From positions 3,968,001 to 4,032,000 of the forward strand of contig OZ244951.1 in NCBI GenBank assembly GCA_965222315.1: a stretch of DNA of 64,000 nucleotides. The letters are read 5' to 3'. Position 1 is the stretch's first letter; the number at the start of each line of letters is the position of its first letter. This document shows, piece after piece, positions 44,311-53,517 of this stretch. Below the pieces are notes generated by a model that saw only the letters and a program-made list of their open reading frames with translations, searched no databases and was not told the DNA's origin. The position numbers and the translations under genes were made by a program. The stretch comes from JACKII01 sp965222315. Its GTDB lineage: Bacteria; Pseudomonadota; Alphaproteobacteria; Bin95.

Positions 44311-45714
44311 TCAGGAACCCTCCCGCAGCCATTCAGCCATGTCGGATAACCGCGAAAGCCCAATCGGAGCAAGCCCTTTGCCCGCGCCATTTTTACCCGA
44401 ATCCGTCTTGCCGGGATTGGGTGACAAGGCAGCCAGCGCCCGTTTGAAGCCCAAACGCTCCGCCTCCCGCAACCGCGATGCCTCCTGTCCCACCGGCCGC
44501 AACTCACCAGAAAGGCCCACCTCTCCGAACAGCACCACGTCGCGCGGCACCGGCCGGTCAATCAGGGCGGAGACCAGCGCCGCCGCCGCCGCCAGGTCCG
44601 CAGCGGGTTCCGACAGGCGCAGTCCGCCGGCCACATTCAGGTACACGTCGCGCCCCTGGAAATCGTAGAGGCAGCGCGTCTCCAGCACCGCTATCACCAT
44701 AGAAAGCCGGGAGCTTTCCCAACCCACCGCGGTCCGCCGGGGCGTCCCATAAGCCGCCTGCCCGACCAATGCCTGGATTTCCACCAGCAGGGGCCGTGTC
44801 CCCTCGATCCCGGCGAAGACCGCGCTGCCGCTGACGCCCGCGTCATCTTCTTCCCGCGAGCCAAGGAACAGGGCGGAGGGGTTTGGCACTTCCTCCAGGC
44901 CAAGGCCGGTCATCTCGAATACGCCGATCTCGTCGGTCGGCCCGAAGCGGTTCTTGACCGAACGTAGGATGCGGTACTGGTGGCTGCGGTCGCCCTCGAA
45001 ATAGAGCACCGTATCGACCATGTGCTCCAGCACTCGCGGCCCCGCGATGGAGCCATCCTTGGTCACATGCCCAACCAACACCAACGGCGTCTGCTGCTTC
45101 TTTGCCGCCGTGTTCAGTTCGTGCGCCGCGGCCTTCACCTGACTGACCGTGCCAGGCGCGGATTCCAGCGCCTCCACCGCCATGGTCTGGATCGAGTCGA
45201 TCACCACGAGGCCGTGCTCGCCGTTCATCGCCGCCGTGATTGCCCCCACCTGGGTTGCCGAGGCCAAATCGACGTCCGCATCGGACAGCCCCAGGCGGGC
45301 TGCCCGCAAGCGAACCTGAGCAACGCCCTCCTCGCCTGAGACATAGAGCGTCGGCTTGCCGCTGACCGCCGCTGCCCTGGCTGCCACTTGCAACAGCAAG
45401 GTGGACTTGCCAATACCCGGATCGCCGCCGATCAGCAGGCAGCCGCCCGGCACCAATCCGCCGCCGCAGACATAGTCGAATTCCTTAATGCCGGTGACCA
45501 GGCGCTGAAGCGGTTCGTCCTGCCCCGCCAGCGGCACCACTTCCAGCCGGCCGCCAGCCAGCGCCCGCGCCGCCGCATTGCCCTTCGGCACCGCCTGGAG
45601 CACAGGCTCCTCCGCAATCGTGTTCCACTCATTGCACGCCGTGCACTGCCCGGCCCAGCGGCCATGGGTCGTGCCGCAAGATTGACAGACGAATACAGTG
45701 CGGGCTTTAGCCAA
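44311..45714 (-). CDS. radA: DNA repair protein RadA
   Basis: The 467-residue RecA-like branch-migration protein. It has a C4 zinc finger (FVCQSCGTTHGRWAGQCTAC), Walker A in GGDPGIGKSTLLLQ, Walker B region VVIDSIQTM, the RadA-specific KNRFGPTDEIGVFEM motif and a Lon-protease-like C-terminal domain (PVPRDVVLFGEVGLSGELRPV). Full length. It is spaced six bases from cvpA and four from mlaF. Confidence 0.97.
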   Translation of the reverse strand: MAKARTVFVCQSCGTTHGRWAGQCTACNEWNTIAEEPVLQAVPKGNAAARALAGGRLEVVPLAGQDEPLQRLVTGIKEFDYVCGGGLVPGGCLLIGGDPGIGKSTLLLQVAARAAAVSGKPTLYVSGEEGVAQVRLRAARLGLSDADVDLASATQVGAITAAMNGEHGLVVIDSIQTMAVEALESAPGTVSQVKAAAHELNTAAKKQQTPLVLVGHVTKDGSIAGPRVLEHMVDTVLYFEGDRSHQYRILRSVKNRFGPTDEIGVFEMTGLGLEEVPNPSALFLGSREEDDAGVSGSAVFAGIEGTRPLLVEIQALVGQAAYGTPRRTAVGWESSRLSMVIAVLETRCLYDFQGRDVYLNVAGGLRLSEPAADLAAAAALVSALIDRPVPRDVVLFGEVGLSGELRPVGQEASRLREAERLGFKRALAALSPNPGKTDSGKNGAGKGLAPIGLSRLSDMAEWLREGS

Positions 45715-45718
45715 ACGA

Positions 45719-46483
45719 TCAATCCTCCGGCAAGGCCGGAACGGGAATGGGGCCAGTCAGGCGGCCATGCACGAACTGGTCAACCACCGGATGGCCGCTG
45801 TCCATCAGATGGGCAGCAGAACCGCGCCACGCAATCACGCCTTCGTAAAGCATGGACACATCATCGCCGATTCTGCGCGCGCTCGCGATGTCGTGGGTGA
45901 TGGTGATCGCGGCTGCCCCCGTCTCCTCGATGGTCGAACGGATCAGATCGTCGATCTGGCGCCCGGCGAGCGCGTCAAGACCCGTTGTCGGTTCGTCGAA
46001 CAGCAGCACTTCCGGCCCGGCGGCGATGGCGCGGGCGATGCCGATACGCTTCTGGACACCCACCGGCAGGCTGCCGGGCAATTCGCCGGCGATCTTGGGA
46101 TCAAGCCCCACCCGCGCCAGCCAGTCGCCCGCTTCCTTCTTCGCCGCCCGACGGGAGAGCTTGCCAAAGCGGAGGGGCGCAAACATGGCATTTTCCCAGA
46201 CCGGCAAACTGTCCAGAAGCGCCGCATGCTGGAACAACATACCGAGTTGCCTGTTCGCTTCCGTCCGCTCCGCTCCGTTCAGGCCGACCAATTCCCGCTC
46301 ACCCAGCCGGATGCTGCCAGCATCAGGCACGATGAAGCCCATAATGCATTTCAGCGTCACCGACTTTCCGCTGCCGGAGCCCCCCAGGATCACCAGCGAC
46401 TTTCCCGGCTCGACCGCCAGATCGACGCCACGCAGCACGTCATGGCTGCCGAAGCTCTTGGTAATGCCGGAGAGGCGAAGCAT
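45719..46483 (-). CDS. mlaF: MlaF-like ABC transporter ATP-binding protein
   Basis: The 254-residue ATPase of the phospholipid (Mla) transporter. It has Walker A GGSGSGKSVTLK, Q-loop region LFQHAALLDSLPVWEN, Walker B LLFDEPTTGLD and the H-loop TITHDIAS. The signature loop, normally LSGGMQKR, reads LPVGVQKR, which has lost the usual Ser-Gly-Gly. The substrate-binding MlaD subunit is not next door. The ATG is five bases past the mlaE stop, with only a weak ribosome site, so coupling is likely. Confidence 0.9.
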   Translation of the reverse strand: MLRLSGITKSFGSHDVLRGVDLAVEPGKSLVILGGSGSGKSVTLKCIMGFIVPDAGSIRLGERELVGLNGAERTEANRQLGMLFQHAALLDSLPVWENAMFAPLRFGKLSRRAAKKEAGDWLARVGLDPKIAGELPGSLPVGVQKRIGIARAIAAGPEVLLFDEPTTGLDALAGRQIDDLIRSTIEETGAAAITITHDIASARRIGDDVSMLYEGVIAWRGSAAHLMDSGHPVVDQFVHGRLTGPIPVPALPED

Positions 46484-46488
46484 CCCGT

Positions 46489-47262
46489 CTACCGCGAGAA
46501 AAAGAGTTCGGTGACGAAATAGTTCGCGATCAGGATCAGGATCGCCGAAGAGACCACCGCCTGTGTCGTGGCCCTGCCAACGCCCTGCGCGCCGCCAGTG
46601 GACTTGTAGCCGTGGTAGCAGCCCATCAGGGTCACGATGAACCCATAGACCGCCGCCTTGGTCAGGCCGCTGACCACGTCCTCCGTCTCCAACACATCCC
46701 AGGTCTGTTGCAGATAGGTCGCCGAATTGAAGCCCAGCTTGGATACACCGACGATATAGCCGCCCAACACACCGATTATATCGCCCACCAGCACCAAAAA
46801 CGGCATCATCATCAGGCCCGCAATGATGCGCGGTGCCACCAGATAGCTGTAGGGGTTGGTGGACAAAGCCTCCAGCGCGTCGATCTGTTCGGTCACGCGC
46901 ATGGTGCCGATCTCGGCAGCCATGGAAGCGCCGATCCGCCCGGCTACCATCAATCCCGCCAGCACCGGGGCCAGTTCCCGCGTGATGGAGAGCACGACCA
47001 CCATTGCGACCGCTCCCTCCGCAGAAAACCGGGAGAAGCCGGAATAGCTCTGCAATGCCAGCACCATGCCGCTGAAGAGAGTCGTCAGCGCGACAACCGG
47101 CAGGGAGAGGTAGCCGATCTCGATGAAATGCCGGAGGTAGTTCCGCCAGAAGAACGGCGGCCGCACTGCATGGCTCAGACCCAGCGCCGCGAAGATCACG
47201 ACGTCGCCGATAGCGCGGCAAAGGTCGAGCACGACCCGGCCTATGGCGGCAAGGGGGTTCAT
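46489..47262 (-). CDS. mlaE: MlaE-like ABC transporter permease
   Basis: The 257-residue membrane permease of the Mla lipid transporter. It has the MlaE family pattern: RHFIEIGYLSLPVVALTTLFSGMVLALQSYSGF, ITRELAPVLAGLMVAGRIGASMAAEIGTMRVTEQIDALEALSTNPYSYLVAPRI and a Gly-rich final helix. About six helices. It starts directly against the alr stop (no gap). Partners: mlaF downstream; mlaD and mlaC are not in this window. Confidence 0.94.
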   Translation of the reverse strand: MNPLAAIGRVVLDLCRAIGDVVIFAALGLSHAVRPPFFWRNYLRHFIEIGYLSLPVVALTTLFSGMVLALQSYSGFSRFSAEGAVAMVVVLSITRELAPVLAGLMVAGRIGASMAAEIGTMRVTEQIDALEALSTNPYSYLVAPRIIAGLMMMPFLVLVGDIIGVLGGYIVGVSKLGFNSATYLQQTWDVLETEDVVSGLTKAAVYGFIVTLMGCYHGYKSTGGAQGVGRATTQAVVSSAILILIANYFVTELFFSR

Positions 47263-48342
47263 TCAGGCTCCGCTTTCAGGGCGAACATAGGTGCGGGCAT
47301 AGCGATGCCCAAGGCTGGTGAGGATTTCATAGCCGATCGTGCCCGCCGCGTCTGCAATGGCGTCAGCGGATTGACTGGGACTGATAATCTCCATCCAGTC
47401 GCCGGGCCTGGGCCGGTCCATCAGGTCGGTGACGTCCACCACAGTGGAATCCATGGATACCCGCCCGACCACCGGCGCCGCCTGCCGCCGGAAGTGCGCC
47501 TGCCCCTTGCCGGACAATGACCGGTGGTAGCCGTCGGCATAGCCGAGCCCGAGGGTCGCGAGCACTTGCCCAGGCTCTACCGCCGCGCTCCCGCCATAGC
47601 CGACGGTTGCGCGTGTATCGACCTGCCTCACCTGCAACACCCGCGCTTCCAGCCGCACGACGCGGCGCATCGGGTTTGACTGGCCAGGGGTCGGGTTCAG
47701 GCCGTAAAGCGCCATGCCGGGCCGCACCACATGGCCCATGTAGTCCCGCCCAAGGAAAATGCCGCTGGAATTGCCAAGGCTGAGCGGCAGCTTGGCAGCG
47801 CGCGCGGCGGCCCAGGCAGCATCCCGCTGGCGGGCATTGAGGGGGTTTTCTGGCGCGTCGGCGCAGGCATAGTGACTCATCACGCCGACAATCTGGATCG
47901 GCAGCCAGTTAGGACGGCTCGCGATCAGCCAGTCAAATTCCTTCGGCGTGTAGCCAAGGCGCAGCATTCCGGTATCCACATGCAGCCAGGCCGGCTGGCT
48001 TTTGCCATGAAGCCGCCACGCCTCCAAATCGCCCGGATGGTTGAGCGCAGGCTGCAGGCGATGGCGCACCATCTCCGCCGCTTCCGCCGGCAAGGCGGGC
48101 GAGAATACAGTGATCAGCACATTCGGCAGCACGCTCCGCAGCGCGACGCCTTCATCCGCGGTCGCCACGAAAAAATGCCGGCAGCCGGCCTCGGCCAGCC
48201 GCTTGGCAACCGGCGCAATGCCGAGGCCATAGGCGTCCGCCTTCACCACCGCCGCACATTCCGCCGGGGTTGAACGCGCAGCCAGCAACCGCCAGTTGGC
48301 GGCCACCGCATCCAAATCAATTGTCAGGCGGCCAAGTGCCAA
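47263..48342 (-). CDS. alr: Alanine racemase
   Basis: PLP enzyme supplying D-alanine for peptidoglycan. The 359-residue protein has AVVKADAYGLG, where the lysine forms the Schiff base, then HVDTGMLRLGY, MSHYACAD, GNSSGIFLG, VRPGMALYGLNP, and the C-terminal active-site Tyr in VGYGGSA. Lysine and tyrosine are both present. It lies between dnaB and mlaE, the standard alphaproteobacterial position, with dnaB 41 bases upstream. Confidence 0.96.
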   Translation of the reverse strand: MALGRLTIDLDAVAANWRLLAARSTPAECAAVVKADAYGLGIAPVAKRLAEAGCRHFFVATADEGVALRSVLPNVLITVFSPALPAEAAEMVRHRLQPALNHPGDLEAWRLHGKSQPAWLHVDTGMLRLGYTPKEFDWLIASRPNWLPIQIVGVMSHYACADAPENPLNARQRDAAWAAARAAKLPLSLGNSSGIFLGRDYMGHVVRPGMALYGLNPTPGQSNPMRRVVRLEARVLQVRQVDTRATVGYGGSAAVEPGQVLATLGLGYADGYHRSLSGKGQAHFRRQAAPVVGRVSMDSTVVDVTDLMDRPRPGDWMEIISPSQSADAIADAAGTIGYEILTSLGHRYARTYVRPESGA

Positions 48343-48383
48343 CGCCGCGCCTCTCCCACTAACGTCTGTGTGCCGAAGGGCAG

Positions 48384-49886
48384 CTAGTACATGCCGTCGT
48401 CGTCATTGCCGTCGGAGATATAGTCGCGGAAGCGGGTAAAGGCACCGTCAAAGAACAGCTTCACCCGGTCGGTGGGTCCGTGCCGCTGCTTGGCGATGAT
48501 AACCTCGGCAATGTTGTGAACACGGTCCATGTCCCGCTGCCATTGCTCATGCGCCTCGGTGCCGGGGTCCGGTTCCTTGCGGCCCAGATAGTATTCCTCG
48601 CGGTAGATGAACATGACCACGTCGGCGTCCTGCTCGATCGAGCCCGATTCACGCAGATCCGATAGCTGGGGCCGCTTGTCCTCCCGCTGCTCCACCTGAC
48701 GCGACAGCTGGGACAGCGCGATCACCGGCACGTTCAGGTCTTTGGCAATGGTCTTCAGTCCACGGGTGATCTCACTGATTTCCTGCACGCGGTTGTCGGA
48801 GCGGGAGCCGGGCCCGCCTTGCATGAGCTGCAAATAGTCCACGACGATCAGGTCCAGGTGCCCGTGCGTCCGCATCAGCCGTCGGGCGCGGGTGCGCAGG
48901 TTTGCGACAGAAATCGCCGCCGTGTCGTCGATGAACAGGGTCAGGTTGTTCAGCTTCTGGCTGACCGCAAACACCCGTTCGAACTGCTGCTGATCGATCT
49001 GTCCTCGCCGGATCTGGTCGGAGGGCACCTCCGACTGCTCGCCCAGGATACGCAGCGCCAACTGCTCCGCAGACATTTCCAGCGAAAACACCGCGACGTT
49101 GTGGTTATCGCGTTGGACCATATTGCCGTTCTCGTCCCGCTCCGAACTCGCGGAGGCCGCAGCGTTGAACGCGATATTCGTAGCAAGCGCGGTTTTGCCC
49201 ATGGCAGGCCGCGCGGCAAGGATGATCAGGTCGGACTTCTGCAAGCCGCCCAACAGCCGGTCCATATCGGCAAAGCCAGAGGTGATGCCCGTCAACCGCC
49301 CCTCGCGCTGATAGGCGGCCTCCACCATCTTCAGCGTCTCTTTCAGCGTATGGCTGAAAGTACGGAAGTCGCCGCGGCCATCGCCGGACGCCGACAGATT
49401 GAACAACCCTTGCTCCGCCGCCTCGATCTGCTCCGCCGCATTAAGCTCGTTGTCAGGGCGATAGGCATCGTTAACCACGTCTTCGCCGATACCGATCAGC
49501 GCGCGCCGCAGGTAGAGGTCATAGACGAGGCGGCCATAGTGCAGGGCGTCGATGATGGTCAGCGCATTCGCTGCCAGTTCGCCCAGGTACTGAACGCCGC
49601 CCAGTTCCTCCAGCGTTTCTTCCTGAGACAGCACATGGCGCAACGTCCGGGCGTCAGCCGTCCCGCCGCCTTCGATCACCCGCTTGGCCGCGGCGAAAAT
49701 CTTCTGGTGGGCCGGGTCGGCGAAATGCTCCGGCAGCAGGAAGTCCGCCACCTTGTCGAAATTGTTGTTGCTGGCGAGGATCGCGCCAAGCAACGCCATC
49801 TCTGCATCCAGATTGGCGGGCGGTTCACGGCTGGGCGCAGCAAAGCTGGACCCGCCGACGAAGGGGAGAGCGGCTACAGTTTCCAT
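48384..49886 (-). CDS. dnaB: Replicative DNA helicase DnaB
   Basis: Hexameric 5'-3' helicase of the replication fork. The 500-residue protein has the N-terminal helical domain (PPANLDAEMALLGAILASN), Walker A ARPAMGKTALATNIAFN, Walker B DLIVVDYLQLMQG and the C-terminal arginine-finger region. No intein is present. Starts METVAALP. It opens the leftward block dnaB-alr-mlaE-mlaF-radA-cvpA-purF. Confidence 0.98.
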   Translation of the reverse strand: METVAALPFVGGSSFAAPSREPPANLDAEMALLGAILASNNNFDKVADFLLPEHFADPAHQKIFAAAKRVIEGGGTADARTLRHVLSQEETLEELGGVQYLGELAANALTIIDALHYGRLVYDLYLRRALIGIGEDVVNDAYRPDNELNAAEQIEAAEQGLFNLSASGDGRGDFRTFSHTLKETLKMVEAAYQREGRLTGITSGFADMDRLLGGLQKSDLIILAARPAMGKTALATNIAFNAAASASSERDENGNMVQRDNHNVAVFSLEMSAEQLALRILGEQSEVPSDQIRRGQIDQQQFERVFAVSQKLNNLTLFIDDTAAISVANLRTRARRLMRTHGHLDLIVVDYLQLMQGGPGSRSDNRVQEISEITRGLKTIAKDLNVPVIALSQLSRQVEQREDKRPQLSDLRESGSIEQDADVVMFIYREEYYLGRKEPDPGTEAHEQWQRDMDRVHNIAEVIIAKQRHGPTDRVKLFFDGAFTRFRDYISDGNDDDGMY

Positions 49887-49972
49887 GGCCGCAACCTAGC
49901 CGAAACACTCGCTGAACTATAGGCCCGCCCTCGCCCATACTGCCTGTGAATCATGGGGGTAGCGGGTGCACT

Positions 49973-50344
49973 TTAAATGATCCGCTCCAAAACGCCTTTG
50001 AGTTGCTGGCCTAGCGCCGGGTCGGTCTGTTCGCCTAAAACCTCAGATGCAGCGACCGCAAACTGCTCCGTTTTGCCGCCCAACAAGTATTTCAAACCGC
50101 GCACCCCCGAATCGGGCGTGCCGCTGATGATTCCGGCCGCCTCCCCTGCCAAGCCGAAACCGCCACCGCCGCTGCCGGTCGCTTCGACATTGCCGAGATC
50201 GGCAACACGCTTTTCGAGCACGCTAGCCAATTCGCCTTCGTCATTCTCGTGCAGGGCCTGCAACATCATCGCCAGAGTCTGCCGCGCCAATGCATGGTCG
50301 ATGGTCATCCGGTGCGCGAGAGCGTCAATCACTTCGTCAAGCAT
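49973..50344 (-). CDS. Hypothetical small helical protein with a glycine-rich linker
   Basis: The 123-residue protein starts MLDEVIDALAHRMTIDHALARQTLAMMLQAL (helical), then a Ser/Gly run (SGGGGFGLAG) and a second helical segment with FAVAASEVLGEQTDPALGQQLKGVL. No signal peptide or metal motif. The ATG at 50344 has AAGGA about 11 bases upstream. The helical repeat before and after the linker resembles the DUF2780/DUF2267-like regulators, but the match is too weak to name. Divergent from the RraA-like gene. Confidence 0.6.
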   Translation of the reverse strand: MLDEVIDALAHRMTIDHALARQTLAMMLQALHENDEGELASVLEKRVADLGNVEATGSGGGGFGLAGEAAGIISGTPDSGVRGLKYLLGGKTEQFAVAASEVLGEQTDPALGQQLKGVLERII

Positions 50345-50567
50345 GCTAAGTGTTCCTTTTGCCTGTCCAACCAATTCGCCTATCCATGCGGTTACCCGAA
50401 CACAGTCTTGGCGCAACGCTAAATATAGGATTGTGTGGCGCGGCCTTCGTTGATCCAAATCACAGTACCTGAGTGATGCTGGCCACGCGTCATCGCCCGC
50501 CGCTTGACAGCATCGCCTTCTCCATGTCCTTTCCCTTAAACTTTGATTTTCTTCCGGAGCTTTACCG

Positions 50568-51275
50568 ATGACCGACCGCCTGACCGAAGCTGAACTGGAC
50601 GCCCTCCGCGCCCTCGACACTCCCACCATCTGCAATGCGCTGGAGGAAATCGATGCCAAGTTCCGCAACAGCGGTTTCACGACCGAGCCCTTGGTCTGCC
50701 CCTTCCCCAACCTGCCACCCATCGTCGGTTATGCCCGCACGGCCACCTGCCGCAGCGTCCACCCGGCCAAACGTACCGCCGCAGAGGCGACCGATCTTCG
50801 CGTCGCCTATTACGGCTATGTGGACGAAGGCGACGAGCCCAAGATCAGCGTCATCCAGGACCTGGACGGCCCCCGCGTCGGCCATGGTGCATTCTGGGGC
50901 GAGGTGCAGTCGAATGTGCACAAGGCCCTCGGTTGCCTGGGCGTCGTCACCGACGGCTGCATCAGGGACATTCCGGACTGGGCGGAAGGTTTCCAGGCGC
51001 TCGCCGGTTCCATCAAACCGAGCCATGCCCATGTGCACCCGGTCGACTTCGGCAAGCAGGTGATGATTTCCGGCATGATCGTCAATCATGGCGACCTGAT
51101 CCACGCCGACCAGCATGGCGCCGTCGTCATCCCAATGGAAGTCGCCCGCGAAGTGCCCGCGGCCGCCGCGCGCATTGCAGAGAAAGAAAAAGTGGTGCTC
51201 GACATCGCCAAGTCACCTGACTTCACCTTCGAGAAACTGCGCGCCGCCATCGCCGGACCCAAAGACATTCACTAA
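50568..51275 (+). CDS. RraA family protein (aldolase/dimethylmenaquinone-methyltransferase-like)
   Basis: The 235-residue protein has the RraA fold: TPTICNALEEI at the start, GYARTATCRSVHPAKR, then GVVTDGCIRDIPDWAEGFQA with the Asp and Arg used for metal/substrate in HMG/CHA-type aldolases, and VNHGDLIHADQHGAVVIPMEVA. In other bacteria such proteins are aldolases or the RNase E regulator RraA; the longer N-terminus and VTDGCIRD context favour an enzyme. Stand-alone on the plus strand. Confidence 0.88.
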   Translation: MTDRLTEAELDALRALDTPTICNALEEIDAKFRNSGFTTEPLVCPFPNLPPIVGYARTATCRSVHPAKRTAAEATDLRVAYYGYVDEGDEPKISVIQDLDGPRVGHGAFWGEVQSNVHKALGCLGVVTDGCIRDIPDWAEGFQALAGSIKPSHAHVHPVDFGKQVMISGMIVNHGDLIHADQHGAVVIPMEVAREVPAAAARIAEKEKVVLDIAKSPDFTFEKLRAAIAGPKDIH

Positions 51276-51301
51276 CGCCACCCGCTAAGGACTTCGCCAA
51301 A

Positions 51302-51820
51302 GTGCCGTTTGCTACCTTTCCCTGGGTCTCGATCGCCGCGATGGGCGTGCTCATCGTGGCGTCGAACATTCTGGTCGAAATTCCCATCAATGACTGGCTG
51401 ACCTGGGGCGCGCTGACCTATCCGATTTGCTTCCTGGTTACCGACCTGACGAACCGCGCCCGCGGACCGGAGGTGGCGCGCCGTGTTGTTTATGTCGGAT
51501 TCGCCGTCGGCGTCGGGGCCTCGCTCGTGCTTGCGGACCCGCGTATTGCGGCGGCAAGCGGCACAGCATTCCTGATCGCGCAATTGCTGGACGTGTTCAT
51601 CTTTGACCGCCTGCGCCGGGCCTCCTGGTGGCAGGCGCCCCTCGCTTCATCCATGCTGGGGTCGGCGATAGATACCGCGCTGTTCTTCAGCCTGGCGTTC
51701 GCCTTCACCGGCCTGCCTTGGATCACCTGGGCGGTGGGTGACTTCGGAGTTAAGGCCGCCGTCGCACTGGCGATGCTGGTGCCGTTCCGCCTGCTGATGC
51801 CACGGCTACGGGCAGCTTAA
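51302..51820 (+). CDS. yhhQ: YhhQ/VUT family queuosine-precursor transporter
   Basis: The 172-residue protein starts at GTG and has about five to six transmembrane helices. The VUT family markers are LIVASNILVEIP, GALTYPICFLVTDLTNRARG (the conserved PxxFLxTDxxNE-like region), FLIAQLLDVFIFDRLRR and the C-terminal SMLGSAIDTALFFSLAF. It imports preQ0/preQ1, precursors of the tRNA base queuosine. 26 bases separate it from the RraA-like gene; no riboswitch is visible between. Confidence 0.88.
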   Translation: MPFATFPWVSIAAMGVLIVASNILVEIPINDWLTWGALTYPICFLVTDLTNRARGPEVARRVVYVGFAVGVGASLVLADPRIAAASGTAFLIAQLLDVFIFDRLRRASWWQAPLASSMLGSAIDTALFFSLAFAFTGLPWITWAVGDFGVKAAVALAMLVPFRLLMPRLRAA

Positions 51821-51890
51821 ACGCGCATTCTGGTAACGAGTTTTGAAGTATTGAAGGCAGGAACTCTTCCGACAAACTGGGGGTACAACA

Positions 51891-52346
51891 ATGAACCTGT
51901 ATCAGGCTGCGCTTAGCTGCGTAATGCTCTTATCTCTCGGTGCTTGCTCCACGATTATAGAAGGCACCAGCCAGGAAATTACTATCGGGACCGCACCTCC
52001 TGGCGCGTCTTGCGACCTTAAACGCGACGGGGTTGTGATTGGTATGGTTCCTTCGACGCCGGGCTCAGTCACCGTCAAAAAGAACAAACAAAACATCCTG
52101 ATAACCTGCCGGAAAGAAGGCTATAAAGACGCGACACTCCGCAATGAGAGTGATTTTGCAGGGGCAACAGCAGGCAACGTGCTCCTGGGCGGCGTCATCG
52201 GTATCGGCATCGATGCTGCAACGGGGGCCGCGAACAAATATGATGGAGACGTCATTATTACGTTGGAGCCTCTGGAAGCAACGCCACCCGGTACTCCTGC
52301 ACCATCCATCGCGCCGGCGGCCGATAAGAAAAAACCAACAAGCTGA
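51891..52346 (+). CDS. Lipoprotein with a PEGA-like domain
   Basis: The 151-residue protein has a type II signal peptide ending LLSLGAC, so Cys19 would be lipidated. The mature part (about 20-85) has the PEGA pattern: ITIGTAPPGASCDLKRDGVVIGMVPSTPGSVTVKKNK...ITCRKEGYKDAT. A Gly/Ala stretch follows (GNVLLGGVIGIGIDAATGA), then a Pro/Ala/Lys tail. Base composition is lower in GC than its neighbours. Function unknown; no operon partner. ATG preceded by GGGGGTACAACA, a weak ribosome site. Confidence 0.7.
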   Translation: MNLYQAALSCVMLLSLGACSTIIEGTSQEITIGTAPPGASCDLKRDGVVIGMVPSTPGSVTVKKNKQNILITCRKEGYKDATLRNESDFAGATAGNVLLGGVIGIGIDAATGAANKYDGDVIITLEPLEATPPGTPAPSIAPAADKKKPTS

Positions 52347-52392
52347 CCCACCCCCTTCGCTAGAGGCCGCATATGCCTCTCAAGGCGGACGG

Positions 52393-53517
52393 CTACTCCG
52401 CCGCGGCCAATTTGCGCCGCTCCGACGCCCGTATCCGCTCGCTCTCACTCTTCAACTGCCCGCATGCCGCCAGGATATCCTGGCCGCGCGGATGGCGGAT
52501 CGGCGCGCTAAGCCCGGCGTCGCTCAGAAAATCGGCGAAGCGCCGAATCGCATTGTTGGACGAGCATTCATAGACCGTGCCCGGCCAGGGATTGAACGGG
52601 ATCAGGTTGATCTTGGCCGGGATGTCTCCCAGCAATTCCACCATAGCCCGCGCATCGGCCAGGCTGTCATTCACGCCCTTCAGCATCACATACTCGAACG
52701 TGATGCGCCGGGCGTTGCTGAGCCCCGGATAGTTCCGGCAGGCGTCCATCAATTCAGCCAGCGGGTATTTCTTGTTGATCGGCACCAGCTCGTCGCGCAG
52801 TTCGTCGCGAACGGCGTGCAGCGATATAGCCAGGTTCACGCCCAGCTCTTCACCCACCTGCCCGATCATCGGAACGACACCCGCCGTGGACAGCGTGATC
52901 CGGCGTTTGGAGATCGCCAGCCCCTCACCATCCATGACGATGCGCATGGCCTTGGCCACGTTGTCATAATTATAGAGCGGCTCGCCCATACCCATCAGCA
53001 CGATGTTGGTAAGCGAGCGGTCATGCTCCGGCGCCGGCCACTCGCCGAAGGCATCGCGCGCCAGCATGACCTGCCCCACAATCTCCGGCGCGCCCAGGTT
53101 CCGCACCCAGCGTTGCGTGCCCGTGTGGCAGAACTTGCAATTCAGCGTACAACCTACCTGGCTGGAAACGCACAACGTCCCCCGGTCGGCCTCCGGAATA
53201 TGGACGCTCTCCACCTCCTTGCCGTCCGGGAAGCGCAGCAGCCATTTCTGGGTGCCGTCGGTCGATTGCTGGTGGGTCGAAACCGCCGGTCGCTCCAGCA
53301 CAAAGCGGTCTGCCAATTGCTGACGGACCGGCTTGGAGATGTTGGTCATCTGCTCGAAATCAGTGGCGCCGCGGTGATAGATCCATTGCCAGACCTGCTT
53401 GACCCGGAAACCTTTCGCCCCCGCGGTTTCAAGCGCCGCCGCCAACTCCTCCCGGTCGAGGCCTACCAGATTTTGCCGCTCCGTCACTGCGGAGGCAGCA
53501 AGTTCAGAACGTGTCAC
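52393..53517 (-). CDS. rlmN: Dual-specificity 23S rRNA/tRNA adenine-C2 methyltransferase
   Basis: Radical-SAM enzyme methylating A2503 of 23S rRNA and A37 of some tRNAs. The 374-residue protein has QVWQWIYHRGATDF, the radical-SAM cluster in QVGCTLNCKFCHTG (CxxxCxxC), the MGMGEPLYNYD motif, ISTAGVVP-like SerTGxxP (LSTAGVVPMIG) and the methyl-carrier Cys in VYECSSN. It starts at GTG inside TAGTG, overlapping the IalB-family stop by one base. Confidence 0.96.
   Translation of the reverse strand: MTRSELAASAVTERQNLVGLDREELAAALETAGAKGFRVKQVWQWIYHRGATDFEQMTNISKPVRQQLADRFVLERPAVSTHQQSTDGTQKWLLRFPDGKEVESVHIPEADRGTLCVSSQVGCTLNCKFCHTGTQRWVRNLGAPEIVGQVMLARDAFGEWPAPEHDRSLTNIVLMGMGEPLYNYDNVAKAMRIVMDGEGLAISKRRITLSTAGVVPMIGQVGEELGVNLAISLHAVRDELRDELVPINKKYPLAELMDACRNYPGLSNARRITFEYVMLKGVNDSLADARAMVELLGDIPAKINLIPFNPWPGTVYECSSNNAIRRFADFLSDAGLSAPIRHPRGQDILAACGQLKSESERIRASERRKLAAAE

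Noticed and set aside
45719..47221. A single 500-residue fusion of permease region and MlaF
   Set aside because: The upstream part is mlaE read in the wrong frame; the conserved ATPase begins at the ATG at 46483 directly after the mlaE stop.
51276..51301. preQ1 riboswitch before the YhhQ-type gene
   Set aside because: Only 26 bases separate it from the preceding gene and no preQ1 fold is visible.
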